Source of the DNA: an uncultured Methylophilaceae bacterium
GTDB taxonomy: Bacteria; Pseudomonadota; Gammaproteobacteria; Burkholderiales; Methylophilaceae
Length of the DNA stretch: 35,007 nt
Reading direction: 5' to 3'
NCBI GenBank assembly: GCA_903909015.1
Contig: CAIVUE010000090.1
Coordinates: 1 to 35,007 of the forward strand
The first letter of the stretch is position 1; the number at the start of each line of letters is the position of its first letter. Both the position numbers and the translations under genes were made by a program. The notes under the pieces were generated by a model, which had not been told where the DNA came from, ran no database searches, and saw only the letters and a list, made by a program, of their open reading frames with translations. Shown in pieces: positions 1 through 8,162 of the stretch.

Positions 1-1378
1 CATCTAAAAAATCTTGGAATGGCTCCATATCCCCCTGAGCCGCATTTGCCAAAACTTGCTCAACAATATGGTTTCGCGGAATTAACAGTGGATTATTGCT
101 GTCCATTAAGGTCGCCACTTCGATTGGCGTTTGTGGCTGTCTTAATAACCTATCGTGCCAATTGATTTGCCAATTCTTAAAACCCTCATCAGCAACAAGT
201 TCAGCCTTTAATTGGCTTGGATTAGCAAGATTACGAAATGTATTCGTATAGTCAGCTTGATGTTTGTACATAAACATCAATAAATCTTCCACCATCGTAA
301 GATCAATTGACTCATCATTAAAAAGACCTATTTTCTTTCGCATAGCGCTCAGCCAATAAGCCCTATATTTAACTTGATAAGCATTTAAGCATTCAGTTGC
401 AATGCGAATCGCATTTTCCTGATTTTGAGAAATCAAAGGCAAAAGACTCTCAGCAAATCTCGTCAAGTTCCACTCACCCATCATGGGTTGATTGCCAAAG
501 GCATATCGACTATTTTGATCAATCGAACTAAATACAGTTTTCGGCGAATAAGCATTCACAAAAGCACAGGGGCCATAATCAATTGTTTCGCCCGCGATGC
601 TCATATTGTCTGTGTTCATCACTCCATGAACAAAACCACACTGCATCCACTTAGCAATCAATCTAGCTTGAGAGTCAATCACCCCCTCAAGCAAACCAAT
701 GTATTGGTTGGGCTCAGTTTGTAAGTATGGATAATGACGATTAATGGTGTGGTCAGCCAATACTTTTAGCGCATCTATATTGTTAATAGCTGCGGCATAT
801 TGAAAGGTCCCCACACGAATGTGGCTTCCGGCAACCCTTGTTAGCACTGCGCCACTTAGAAGTTCAGCCCTATAAACAATCTCACCCGTGAGCATCACGG
901 CGAGACTTCGGGTGGTTGGTACACCCAATGCATGCATTGCCTCACTTATCAAATACTCGCGTAGCATAGGCCCCAACCCAGCCAAACCATCACCAGAACG
1001 TGAATAAGGCGTCGGGCCAGATCCCTTTAATTGAATATCAAAACGCTGGCCATTCGGCGCAATATGTTCGCCTAACAATATCGCACGCCCATCCCCCAAA
1101 TTTGCAAAGCCGCCAAATTGATGACCTGCATAGGCTTGGGCAATAGGATTTGCAGCCTCGGGAATTAATTGCCCAGAAAAACAAGCCCAATCCGCCGCTT
1201 TTAGCTCATCAGGATTTAATCCAAGTACATTTGCCAAATGCTTATTAAAAATAACCAAACTGGGGCTTTTAAATTGTTTGGGATTTACGCTAGCAAACAA
1301 AGCCTCTGGAAGTTTCGAATAAGAATTATCGAAATAAAAGCCAAATTTATCTGGGGCATGCTTATTGTGAATATTCAT
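1..1378 (-). CDS. selO: Protein adenylyltransferase SelO (YdiU/UPF0061), 3' end beyond the window
   Basis: This minus-strand reading frame is absent from the ORF track because it runs off the left edge. About 459 codons are visible and the C-terminus, probably a few tens of residues, is missing. SelO is a pseudokinase-fold enzyme that transfers AMP from ATP to Ser, Thr or Tyr of target proteins and is linked to redox stress. Family hallmarks are readable: AYAGHQFGGFANLGDGRA near the N-terminus, LKGSGPTPYSRSGDG, and the active-site segment HGVMNTDNMSIAGETIDYGP. The start ATG at 1378 gives MNIHNKHAPDKFGF. No convincing Shine-Dalgarno precedes it, and a promoter-like pair lies almost against the start codon. 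No frameshift is seen in the visible part. The family assignment is secure from the motifs. The physiological target is unknown. Confidence 0.93.
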   Translation of the reverse strand, partial: MNIHNKHAPDKFGFYFDNSYSKLPEALFASVNPKQFKSPSLVIFNKHLANVLGLNPDELKAADWACFSGQLIPEAANPIAQAYAGHQFGGFANLGDGRAILLGEHIAPNGQRFDIQLKGSGPTPYSRSGDGLAGLGPMLREYLISEAMHALGVPTTRSLAVMLTGEIVYRAELLSGAVLTRVAGSHIRVGTFQYAAAINNIDALKVLADHTINRHYPYLQTEPNQYIGLLEGVIDSQARLIAKWMQCGFVHGVMNTDNMSIAGETIDYGPCAFVNAYSPKTVFSSIDQNSRYAFGNQPMMGEWNLTRFAESLLPLISQNQENAIRIATECLNAYQVKYRAYWLSAMRKKIGLFNDESIDLTMVEDLLMFMYKHQADYTNTFRNLANPSQLKAELVADEGFKNWQINWHDRLLRQPQTPIEVATLMDSNNPLLIPRNHIVEQVLANAAQGDMEPFQDFLD

Positions 1379-1386
1379 ATGCTTAT

Positions 1387-1415
1387 AGTTTACTATTTTA
1401 GTCTAGTACTGTTAA
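1387..1415 (-). promoter_or_regulatory. Putative sigma-70 promoter of selO, close to the start codon
   Basis: On the minus strand, TTAACA (1415-1410) is followed by a 17-base spacer and TAAACT (1392-1387). The -35 matches the consensus at five of six bases and the -10 at four of six. Transcription would begin around 1380, only a couple of bases before the selO ATG at 1378, which implies a leaderless or nearly leaderless mRNA. The region is AT-rich, so chance similarity is possible. Confidence 0.4.
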
Positions 1416-1502
1416 CCGCTGCTTGAAATTAGCAAAAAGAAAATCCAGCAAAAATTATGAATAGTAAAAAGTGTCGCGTAAAATAAGCACAAAAATAGAC
1501 GT

Positions 1503-1528
1503 AAAAAAAGCCTACCAATTGGTAAGCT
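1503..1528 (-). terminator. Rho-independent terminator of tRNA-Leu
   Basis: Read on the minus strand, AGCTTACC-AATT-GGTAGGCT forms an eight-pair stem (one G-U) with a four-base loop, followed directly by seven T residues. It begins 12 bases after the CCA end of the tRNA, so it ends the tRNA transcript before selO. Confidence 0.85.
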
Positions 1529-1539
1529 CTTAATTTACT

Positions 1540-1626
1540 TGGTGCCGGGGGGGGGAATCGAACCCCCATGAAGTTGCCCTCGCTGGATTTTGAGTCCAGT
1601 GCGTCTACCAATTCCGCCACCCCGGC
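1540..1626 (-). tRNA. tRNA-Leu, anticodon CAA
   Basis: The 87-base gene includes the encoded CCA. Its parts are readable in order: acceptor GCCGGGG paired with CCCCGGC, a leucine-type D arm (GCGGAATTGGTAGACGC), anticodon stem CTGGA/TCCAG around loop CTCAAAA (anticodon CAA, reads UUG), a 15-base class II variable arm, and T stem GGGGG/CCCCC around TTCGATT. Acceptor and T stem adjoin without a spacer, producing a run of nine identical bases that is fully explained by pairing. The tRNA lies divergently from queA, with only 36 bases between them. Confidence 0.97.
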
Positions 1627-1640
1627 AGTAAAGGAACGAG

Positions 1641-1669
1641 ATTATAACAAACACTGGCGCTTATGCGAA
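1641..1669 (-). promoter_or_regulatory. Putative promoter of tRNA-Leu
   Basis: On the minus strand TTCGCA (1669-1664), a 17-base spacer and a perfect TATAAT (1646-1641) lie upstream of the tRNA, with predicted transcription start about eight bases before the mature 5' end. The -35 element falls inside the first codons of the divergent queA gene. Confidence 0.6.
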
Positions 1670-2706
1670 CTACTGAATTCGATTTTTATTTACCATCAGA
1701 ATTAATTGCCCAATTTCCAACCAAAGAGCGTTCAGCAAGTAGATTGTTAAGGCTTAATGGAAACAATGGGTTGATTAGCAATGAACAATTCATCGATATC
1801 TGCCAATTTATTGACGCTGGCGATTTGATGATTTTTAACAACACTAAGGTAATTAAGGCGCGCCTCACTGGACAGAAGCAATCCGGCGGAGCGATTGAGG
1901 CGCTAATTGAGCGCATCATTGATGAGCATCACGTTTTAGCTCACGTTCGCGCTTCCAGATCACCAAAGCCCGGCTCACGTTTAATATTTGCTAATGCTTT
2001 TGAGGCGGAAGTTGAAGCCCGTGAAGATGACCTATTTTTACTTCGTATTGATTCAACTAAGCCCATTTTAGAATTGCTTGATGAATGCGGCACTCTGCCT
2101 TTGCCCCCTTATATTACACATGCGGCAGATGAATTTGATGATGAGCGCTACCAAACTGTATTTGCTAAAGATCCAGGCGCAGTTGCCGCACCAACCGCCG
2201 GCTTGCACTTTGATGATAGCGTGATTAACAAATTAAAAGCAAAGGGCGTGAAAATCGCTTACGTTACGCTTCACGTTGGCGCCGGTACTTTCCAACCAGT
2301 GCGGGTGGATAACATTAACGAACATAAAATGCATTCAGAGATTTATTCGGTGCCCACTGAAACGCTCGCTTTAATTGAAGCCACCCAATGCTCAGGTAAA
2401 AAAGTAACTGCTATTGGCACTACCGCACTTCGCGCACTTGAAAGCGCAGCCCGTTCAGGTAAGCTACTCGCTGGCAACGGCGAAACAGATATTTTCATTA
2501 CGCCAGGCTACAAATTTAAAGTGGTGGATAGATTGCTCACCAATTTTCATCTACCAAAAAGCACACTGCTCATGTTAGTGTCAGCCTTCGCAGGTTTAGA
2601 AAATATAAAAAAAGCCTATCAACATGCAATTGACCAGAAATACCGTTTCTTTAGCTATGGCGATGCCATGCTGATAGAACGCAGCAATAAAGCTGGGAAC
2701 TCTTAA
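1663..2706 (+). CDS. queA: S-adenosylmethionine:tRNA ribosyltransferase-isomerase QueA
   Basis: QueA transfers and isomerises the ribosyl moiety of S-adenosylmethionine onto 7-aminomethyl-7-deazaguanine in tRNA, giving epoxyqueuosine at position 34 of GUN-anticodon tRNAs. The 347-residue product has the usual length and begins with the expected [19 protein letters not shown]. Other conserved stretches are [38 protein letters not shown]-like [14 protein letters not shown] and [18 protein letters not shown]. The ATG at 1663 is supported by this family N-terminus, although the ribosome-binding site is weak. The common partner tgt does not follow here, so the rest of queuosine synthesis must be elsewhere. 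The next gene downstream has its own promoter overlapping the queA stop codon. Confidence 0.97.
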   Translation: MRTTEFDFYLPSELIAQFPTKERSASRLLRLNGNNGLISNEQFIDICQFIDAGDLMIFNNTKVIKARLTGQKQSGGAIEALIERIIDEHHVLAHVRASRSPKPGSRLIFANAFEAEVEAREDDLFLLRIDSTKPILELLDECGTLPLPPYITHAADEFDDERYQTVFAKDPGAVAAPTAGLHFDDSVINKLKAKGVKIAYVTLHVGAGTFQPVRVDNINEHKMHSEIYSVPTETLALIEATQCSGKKVTAIGTTALRALESAARSGKLLAGNGETDIFITPGYKFKVVDRLLTNFHLPKSTLLMLVSAFAGLENIKKAYQHAIDQKYRFFSYGDAMLIERSNKAGNS

Positions 2707-2731
2707 CAAGATACAATCCCTACCTTATAAG
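2703..2731 (+). promoter_or_regulatory. Putative sigma-70 promoter of the orphan exported-protein gene
   Basis: TTAACA (2703-2708), an exact 17-base spacer and TATAAG (2726-2731) each match the consensus at five of six bases. The -35 overlaps the queA stop codon, and transcription would start about 24 bases before the ATG at 2762. This suggests that the downstream gene is transcribed independently of queA. Confidence 0.55.
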
Positions 2732-2761
2732 CATGTTTTAACCCAATTAAGAAAGCGTTTG

Positions 2762-3649
2762 ATGAAACCCCTAAAATCACTCTCCAACCTAAGCATAGCT
2801 TTATTACTATTTGTTGCTTATCAAGCACAATCGGCTATTTTGTCTGAGGCGCAAACCGCCACCAAAATCACATTGGCTAAGAAACCCACTTCAAAACCAA
2901 TGTCAATTGCTTATGTGCCTTTTTACCAACGATATTACGTTGCCGATGGTGGCCTAGCACCAACGCCAGGGGAAAATGAAGCACCAGTTTCGAAGTCTCA
3001 AATCCATGTTTACAGCGCCGAAGGCCAATACCTGCAATCTGCAAAACCTGGCTACGACAATCGATCGATTTATTTTAATCAAGCCAGCAAACAACTAGAA
3101 ACTGTGACTTACAACATCTCAAGCAATGCTGGCTTCTCTCCTAATACTGGTATTTTTTCATTAGACCTTGACGACAAAGGCAACCTGACCGAAACGTCTA
3201 AAGATATATCAGGCTTTAATGCAGCCTTTGGTGATGCTTCTACTATTCCAACCTATGACCCTGAAACCAACCACTACTTTGCCAAACAAGGTCGCAGCAA
3301 TTTGGTTTGGATAATTGATTTAAATAAAGATGAAAAAATCGAAGAGATCAAACTAGACCTCAAAACAGCAGGCGTTCAGTTTGATGACATTACTGACTAC
3401 TACTCTGCATTCACTGGGATCAGGGGTGAGGAGCTTGCAGTTTTGGATGTAGACCATAAGGCAATATTAATATTCGATTTAAAAGGGAAATATATTGGCA
3501 AAAGTGCATTACCTGGCACATTAAAACTTCGTGCACAAAATCACATTGCCGGGGTCGGATATACCAATGGGTTATTTTTCGTCTACCATGAACCAGAAGG
3601 CGAGTTTGGTACTTTTTATGGGTTCAAGATTTCAGACTTAGCTAAGTAA
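2762..3649 (+). CDS. Exported protein of unknown function, beta-rich, possibly propeller-like
   Basis: I do not recognise this family. The ORF track starts at a TTG at 2759, but the adjacent ATG at 2762 is the more likely start (295 residues). The N-terminus is a classic Sec signal peptide: basic MKPLKSLSNL, a hydrophobic core, and a likely cleavage after AYQAQSA. The mature part has no cysteine and shows recurring strands of the type IHVYSAEGQYL, GIFSLDLDDKGNL, LVWIIDLNKDEKI and AILIFDLKGKYIG. These recall blades of YncE/NHL-type beta-propellers, which is inference from pattern only. The gene stands alone, with its own promoter upstream and a strong shared terminator downstream. A periplasmic or secreted location is likely; function is unknown. 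Confidence 0.8.
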   Translation: MKPLKSLSNLSIALLLFVAYQAQSAILSEAQTATKITLAKKPTSKPMSIAYVPFYQRYYVADGGLAPTPGENEAPVSKSQIHVYSAEGQYLQSAKPGYDNRSIYFNQASKQLETVTYNISSNAGFSPNTGIFSLDLDDKGNLTETSKDISGFNAAFGDASTIPTYDPETNHYFAKQGRSNLVWIIDLNKDEKIEEIKLDLKTAGVQFDDITDYYSAFTGIRGEELAVLDVDHKAILIFDLKGKYIGKSALPGTLKLRAQNHIAGVGYTNGLFFVYHEPEGEFGTFYGFKISDLAK

Positions 3650-3670
3650 CTTAATGAAATTGTAAGAATA

Positions 3671-3696
3671 AAAAAACCGCCCAAGGGCGGTTTTTT
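3671..3696. terminator. Bidirectional rho-independent terminator
   Basis: AAAAAACCGCCC-AAG-GGCGGTTTTTT is a perfect stem with A- and T-tracts on either side, so it works in both directions. It lies between the convergent orphan exported-protein gene (plus) and the DUF1097 gene (minus) and probably serves both. Confidence 0.92.
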
Positions 3697-3722
3697 CTTA
3701 AGTAAATATTACTTAATTATTA

Positions 3723-4226
3723 TTATTTGCCGAGTGCACCAGCTAGCTTGCCTGATACCAAACCAAATACAGCACCAATAGCTGCTGACACAGCCACTAG
3801 TAGTACTGGGTTAGTTAAATCAGTCGCAGTTACACTCCCTGCATTAGCAGTTTGTAATGCATAAGCAGCCGTTGCCGCATAGCCGTATACATTCGCTGGA
3901 ACACAAGAAAGAAGACCGATATTTGCAACGATGACTAGGAAAAAGACAGTGACCGCGATATACACTGCAGGACCAACTGGAGCAGCCAAACCTAATGGGT
4001 TTAAACCTACCAAGTACAAGGCAACACCAGCTAAAACAGCTCCGTAAACCATACCTGCGATAGTTTTTTGTAGTGCAGCATTGTCACCGCCTGTGTGAAA
4101 AAAACTACCCCAAGCGATAAAACCAGCCCAAACCAAAACGGAACCAGCTAATGGACCTAATGCTAAGAAAGCCCACAATCCACCAAGCAAAGCGATACTT
4201 ACAGATAGTGCAGTTACTTTAGACAT
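3723..4226 (-). CDS. DUF1097 family inner-membrane protein (YcdZ-like)
   Basis: The product is a very hydrophobic small membrane protein with about five predicted membrane segments, rich in Ala, Gly, Val and Leu. It matches the DUF1097 family, whose E. coli member is YcdZ, in size and in motifs such as WGSFFHTGGD near residue 45 and ALGLLSC-type GLLSCVPANVYGY. The family function is unknown. The track starts at an ATG at 4232 that directly abuts GAGGAG with no spacing. The ATG two codons later (4226) has a six-base spacing from that ribosome-binding site and is the better start, giving 167 residues beginning MSKVTALSVS. The gene is monocistronic, with a shared terminator at its 3' end and a 311-base upstream region containing an inverted repeat. 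Confidence 0.85.
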   Translation of the reverse strand: MSKVTALSVSIALLGGLWAFLALGPLAGSVLVWAGFIAWGSFFHTGGDNAALQKTIAGMVYGAVLAGVALYLVGLNPLGLAAPVGPAVYIAVTVFFLVIVANIGLLSCVPANVYGYAATAAYALQTANAGSVTATDLTNPVLLVAVSAAIGAVFGLVSGKLAGALGK

Positions 4227-4537
4227 ACTCATCTCCTCTAGTTGTACTTCTATTTTTACTTCTCGTTATAAATAGAACAGCTATAGCGACAGGTGCAAAA
4301 GCGTTTATTTCGTTGAAGTGCCGTTGCACCATCAAAACCGCTGAATAGGATACTAGTACGAAAAATATATAAATGTAAACAATTTGTAGTAAAAAAGTGT
4401 AAAGAAATTTCTATATAGAAAAATATTACCTCATGAAAATCCGATAATTAGCGCATTTTTCGGAGGTTTTACACAAGCATATCAACCAGTTATCGAGAGT
4501 TATGTCTTACCGATAATCAGACAATTAAAACTTCAGA
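4227..4537. other. Intergenic region upstream of the DUF1097 gene and downstream of proS
   Basis: There is no credible gene in this AT-rich stretch. It holds the DUF1097 ribosome-binding site (GAGGAG next to 4232), an inverted repeat GGTGCAA/TTGCACC at 4292-4330, a perfect 14-base palindrome TTTCTATATAGAAA at 4408-4421, and two copies of CCGATAAT at 4441-4448 and 4510-4517. I could not identify a convincing terminator for proS. Confidence 0.5.
4292..4330. repeat. Inverted repeat GGTGCAA/TTGCACC upstream of the DUF1097 gene
   Basis: Seven-base perfect arms (4292-4298 and 4324-4330) are separated by 25 bases. The left arm is about 65 bases before the DUF1097 start codon. It could be a two-half-site operator or a stem in the leader RNA. 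No known regulator motif is recognised. Confidence 0.35.
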
Positions 4538-6250
4538 TCAAACTAATTCATTTTTAAGAAATTCCACTATGCCATCCAAATGAATTGATTGTGCCTCTCT
4601 CGATTTACGAGCTTGATATTCGACCATGCCATCTTTTAAGCCCCTGTCGCCAATCACAATGCGATGTGGAATTCCGATTAACTCCATCTCGGCAAACATA
4701 ACACCAGGACGCTCACCGCGGTCATCGAGCAGCACATCCACTCCAGCTTGAAGTAAATGATTGTAAAGCGTTGTTGCCGCCTCTTTTACCGCTTCGCTTT
4801 TATCCATACCAATAGGAGTAATTGCGACTTGAAAAGGGGCTAAGCTAGTAGGGAAAACAATCCCACGTTCATCGTTTCCTTGCTCAATTGCCGCACCCAC
4901 AATACGCGATACACCGATACCATAGCAGCCCATTTCCATAACTTGGGTTTGACCTTGCTCATCAAGATATGTCGCATTCATAGCCTGGGCGTACTTTGTA
5001 CGTAATTGAAAAATATGACCAACTTCAATACCACGACATAAAGCCAAAACGCCCTTCCCATCTGGGCTTACATCGCCATCAATCACATTGCGAATATCTT
5101 CCACCAAACTAGGCTCTGGTAGATCTCGACCAAAATTCACACCAGATAAATGTAGTTTTGGTTGATTTGCCCCACAAATAAAATCACTCATTGCCGCGAC
5201 TGTGCGGTCAGCAATTACCGTTACATTCTCGCCCACTTTTACTGGGCCGATAAAGCCTGGTGGGCAATCGTTCAAGTTTGCACGAACTTCTTCAGCCGTT
5301 GCAAAACGGAAGTCCGCCAGGCCATTCAACTTGCCAACTTTAATTTCATTTAAGCTATGGTCACCACGTAGCAAAAGTAAGTAGAACTTATCATTTGCCA
5401 TTAATGCAATAGATTTCACGGTGCGTTGCAAGCTCACAGCTAACAACTCAGCGACCGCTTCGCAAGTTGTCTGTTTTGGAGTTTCAACCAGCTTCATTTC
5501 TTCACTCGCCGCCGCACGTGGCTTGATTGGAGCCAAGGCTTCAGCCAATTCCACGTTAGCTGCGTAATCTGAATTTGGACAATAGGCTAAGCCATCTTCC
5601 CCAGAATCAGCTAGCACATGGAACTCATGAGAGCCATCACCGCCAATTGCACCAGTATCAGCACGCACCGCTCGGAATTCCAAACCTAAACGGGTAAACA
5701 CATTTGAATAAGCTTGATACATACGCTCGTAAGTATGTTCAAGTGAAGCTAAATTCACATGAAAAGAATAAGCATCTTTCATCATAAATTCGCGTGCGCG
5801 CATCACGCCAAAACGCGGACGAATCTCGTCACGGAATTTGGTTTGCACTTGGTAAAAATTAATTGGTAATTGCTTGTAGCTTTTAATCTCACGGCGGGCA
5901 ATGTCGGTAATTACCTCTTCATGCGTTGGACCAAAGCAAAATTCACGCTCATGTCTATCAGTAATCTTAAGCATTTGCGGGCCAAAAACCCCCCAGCGAC
6001 CAGTTTCCTCCCACAACTCTTTTGGTTGCACAGCCGGCATCAAAAGCTCTAGCGCTCCCGCTTTGTTCATCTCGTCACGCACCACAGCTTCCACCTTACG
6101 TAATACACGTAAACCAAGTGGCATCCAAGTGTAAAGACCAGAACCTAAACGTTTTATAAACCCAGCACGCAACATTAAGCGATGGCTAGCTAGCTCCGCT
6201 TCTTGCGGTGCTTCTTTTTGGGTAGCAATAAAAAACTGTGAGGCGCGCAT
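4538..6250 (-). CDS. proS: Prolyl-tRNA synthetase, bacterial type with editing insertion
   Basis: ProS charges tRNA-Pro with proline in the cytoplasm. The 570-residue length equals the E. coli type that carries a YbaK-like editing domain between class II motifs 2 and 3, here roughly residues 225-385. Visible landmarks are [15 protein letters not shown] at the N-terminus, [47 protein letters not shown] (motif 2), [29 protein letters not shown] (motif 3) and the C-terminal anticodon-binding domain with [28 protein letters not shown]. The start is supported by the family N-terminus and by a purine-rich GAAGAGAAG upstream. Sixty-eight bases separate it from the upstream UDG-like gene, so it may be transcribed with the block before it or from its own promoter. 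Confidence 0.98.
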   Translation of the reverse strand: MRASQFFIATQKEAPQEAELASHRLMLRAGFIKRLGSGLYTWMPLGLRVLRKVEAVVRDEMNKAGALELLMPAVQPKELWEETGRWGVFGPQMLKITDRHEREFCFGPTHEEVITDIARREIKSYKQLPINFYQVQTKFRDEIRPRFGVMRAREFMMKDAYSFHVNLASLEHTYERMYQAYSNVFTRLGLEFRAVRADTGAIGGDGSHEFHVLADSGEDGLAYCPNSDYAANVELAEALAPIKPRAAASEEMKLVETPKQTTCEAVAELLAVSLQRTVKSIALMANDKFYLLLLRGDHSLNEIKVGKLNGLADFRFATAEEVRANLNDCPPGFIGPVKVGENVTVIADRTVAAMSDFICGANQPKLHLSGVNFGRDLPEPSLVEDIRNVIDGDVSPDGKGVLALCRGIEVGHIFQLRTKYAQAMNATYLDEQGQTQVMEMGCYGIGVSRIVGAAIEQGNDERGIVFPTSLAPFQVAITPIGMDKSEAVKEAATTLYNHLLQAGVDVLLDDRGERPGVMFAEMELIGIPHRIVIGDRGLKDGMVEYQARKSREAQSIHLDGIVEFLKNELV

Positions 6251-6318
6251 AACGACTTCTCTTCAATTAGCAAGTAACAAGGGGTGGAATTTTATAGCTA
6301 AAACAACTTAACGTCAGC

Positions 6319-6996
6319 CTATTTGAGGTTTTCCATAGTGCTTCTCGCCAAACACAAATCTGCCCAAGCTTTTGCTTTGTCTTGAGTGTGTTCTAGCAAG
6401 TGAGATGGTGCATAGCTTACAACAACTGCAGTGCCTTGGAATTCGTGCACTTTGCCGCGCAAGGCATCAAGCGGCTCATTTGAGCCAAGCAAGCGCTGGC
6501 TAACTTGCTCGCCAAGAACCACAATGAGTTTTGGCTGAATAAGAGCCATTTGACGATTAAAATACGGTAGTGCCAAGTGCGTCAGATAAACATTTTTGCT
6601 TCGTTGTAGTTGAATGGCAAGCAACATCTTATCAAGCAAAGCTCCCGCATCACCCATAAAAAGCTGACCTATTTCTTCATCATCAATAGATGATGCATCG
6701 CCTACAAATACCCAATCAGCGTTGATGTCACCAGAACCATGAACGAATTGCTCTAACGCCACCCAATCCATATTGGCAACATCAGGCAAGGCCGATTCTT
6801 GGGGTGCCAATACTGTTTCAACCGCAAACATCAGTTCTTTGGGTGTCGATTCTGCTGTACTGTGTACCTTTGTACTGTGTGCCTTCTCTTGCTTAGCTTC
6901 CAGAGGCGCCTTCAAACTAACCTCTAAAGCCGAGTTTGCTCGCCAAACGGGCAATAGTTCTAATTCACGCAATAGATCTTCCCGCGTAAAGATCAT
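6319..6996 (-). CDS. Degenerate uracil-DNA glycosylase-like protein; candidate DNA polymerase III psi (HolD-like) subunit
   Basis: Residues 94-215 have the layout of family-4 uracil-DNA glycosylases: WVFVGDASS in place of the GEAPG motif, FMGDAGALLDKML, PKLIVVLGEQVSQRLLG, ALRGKVHEF and SYAPSHLLEHTQDKAKAW in place of the HPA motif. Active-site residues look altered. The four cysteines that hold the Fe-S cluster in family 4 are gone; the protein has a single Cys, at 215. Residues 30-90 look like a low-complexity linker. The N-terminus (RELELLPVWR) resembles the start of E. coli psi (QLGITQW), with a one-residue offset. In E. coli holD lies next to rimI, and here the gene overlaps rimI by four bases (ATGA). 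Psi is reported to share a nucleotide-binding-like fold. I infer a replication accessory role. Automated tools would probably call it uracil-DNA glycosylase. Confidence 0.6.
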   Translation of the reverse strand: MIFTREDLLRELELLPVWRANSALEVSLKAPLEAKQEKAHSTKVHSTAESTPKELMFAVETVLAPQESALPDVANMDWVALEQFVHGSGDINADWVFVGDASSIDDEEIGQLFMGDAGALLDKMLLAIQLQRSKNVYLTHLALPYFNRQMALIQPKLIVVLGEQVSQRLLGSNEPLDALRGKVHEFQGTAVVVSYAPSHLLEHTQDKAKAWADLCLARSTMENLK

Positions 6997-7457
6997 AGCG
7001 CCACTCCCATTAACACAGCATTTTCGCGGCCATTATTTGCTGGATAGTATCCAGGACGCACACCCATTTCGTTAAAGCCGATGCTTTCATAAAGTGTGAT
7101 TGCTGAAACATTAGAAGGACGCACTTCTAAAAACATGTTCAGCCCTCCTTTTTCACGGCTAATTTGCATCATATGCTCAAGCAAATGACGACCTAGACCT
7201 TGCCCTTTCTGACTAGGAGTGACGCTGATGTTCAGAAGATGCGCTTCATCAAGCACAATCATCAGAACGGCATAGCCGATGATGCGGGAGGTCATCTCTA
7301 AGACCAAGCAAATGTAGCCAGAGTTAATAGAGTCTTTAAAATTTCCAGCCGTCCAAGGAAATGGGAAATTAACACTTTCGATTTGCATCACAGCATCTAA
7401 ATCCGATGCTTGCATCTCACGAAAGTTGACGTTAGCAGGTTTGAGTTTTGCATTCAT
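6993..7457 (-). CDS. rimI: Ribosomal protein S18 alanine N-acetyltransferase RimI (GNAT family)
   Basis: RimI transfers acetyl from acetyl-CoA to the N-terminal alanine of ribosomal protein S18. The 154-residue product shows the GNAT fold: FPWTAGNFKDS near the N-terminus, a GYAVLMIVLDEAHLLNISV core, the acetyl-CoA loop QKGQGLGRHLLEHM, the LEVRPSNVSAITLYESIGF motif and the C-terminal GVRPGYYPANNGRENAVLM typical of RimI. It starts one base after the tsaB stop codon and its own stop overlaps the next start as ATGA. The tsaB-rimI-UDG-like run is therefore very probably translationally coupled. Pairing with TsaB is common and functionally coherent, as both serve the translation apparatus. Confidence 0.93.
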   Translation of the reverse strand: MNAKLKPANVNFREMQASDLDAVMQIESVNFPFPWTAGNFKDSINSGYICLVLEMTSRIIGYAVLMIVLDEAHLLNISVTPSQKGQGLGRHLLEHMMQISREKGGLNMFLEVRPSNVSAITLYESIGFNEMGVRPGYYPANNGRENAVLMGVAL

Positions 7458-7458
7458 G

Positions 7459-8148
7459 TTATCGATTCACCCGTTCGCTCATTTTCAGCGCCACTTTATT
7501 GCGGATATAAATCGGCGCGGCTTCATGCGCGGGCCTTGCCAAGCCCATTTCAAAAATTGGCAATGCAAGCTCTGCAATAGATTTGGCTGTTGGATGTGAG
7601 CTATGGTCGGGCTTTGGAATTTCACTTAATTGTTTGCCATACACGGCTTGCAAAACACCGGGATAGACTAACCACCCAGTACCGACACCTATCCAATCAT
7701 GACCTTCAACCTCAGGGGCCTCTTCAGGTTTGAATAAAGCTGGCGTGCAAACTTCCAGCCATTCGCCATCTTTTTTTTCATATGCTGCGTGGTAGATTTC
7801 CCCCATACGCGCATCAAGACAGGCAATCACTTTCTCTGCCCCACTTTGCTGTGCCAATGCCTGCAAAGTGCTTACTGCAATGACTGGCAAGCCAGTTCCA
7901 AAAGCCAACCCTTGCGCCACACCGCAGGCAATACGCAAGCCAGTAAAGGAGCCAGGGCCTGCGCCAAAAGCGATACCGTCAAGTGCGTTTAATTCCACTT
8001 GCGCTTCATCGAGTAGTTCGCGCAGCGTGGGCAAAATCTGCTGCGAATGCGTTTGCCCTGCATTAATATCACGTGAGAACACACGGCCATCTAGCCACAA
8101 GGCAAGAGACAAGTATTCAGTAGATGTGTCAATGGCGAGAATTTGCAT
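7459..8148 (-). CDS. tsaB: tRNA threonylcarbamoyladenosine biosynthesis protein TsaB
   Basis: TsaB (YeaZ) is the non-catalytic partner of TsaD and TsaE in forming N6-threonylcarbamoyladenosine at position 37 of ANN-decoding tRNAs. It has the ASKHA fold: MQILAIDTSTEYLSLAL at the N-terminus, HSQQILPTLRELL, GIAFGAGPGSFTGLRIACGVAQGLAFG, and LDARMGEIYHAAY. The 229-residue length is normal. It follows arfB by 14 bases and precedes rimI by one base. The E. coli gene lies next to yoaA, and here a YoaA-type helicase is about 1 kb upstream, separated by two small genes and arfB. Confidence 0.95.
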   Translation of the reverse strand: MQILAIDTSTEYLSLALWLDGRVFSRDINAGQTHSQQILPTLRELLDEAQVELNALDGIAFGAGPGSFTGLRIACGVAQGLAFGTGLPVIAVSTLQALAQQSGAEKVIACLDARMGEIYHAAYEKKDGEWLEVCTPALFKPEEAPEVEGHDWIGVGTGWLVYPGVLQAVYGKQLSEIPKPDHSSHPTAKSIAELALPIFEMGLARPAHEAAPIYIRNKVALKMSERVNR

Positions 8149-8162
8149 AAAAAAGTGACTTA

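Noticed and set aside
425-724. Plus-strand ORF of 99 codons near the left edge
   Set aside because: It lies antisense inside selO, whose motifs are intact on the minus strand.
1547-1555. Run of nine identical bases as a possible sequencing error
   Set aside because: Five belong to the T stem and four to the acceptor stem, and both pair perfectly, so the length is right.
1429-1620. Minus-strand ORF beginning MAELVDALDSKSS
   Set aside because: It is the well-known spurious translation of a tRNA-Leu gene; the tRNA at 1540-1626 explains it.
4462-4466. GGAGG as a ribosome-binding site for a small gene
   Set aside because: No ATG, GTG or TTG occurs at a usable distance downstream and no reading frame follows.
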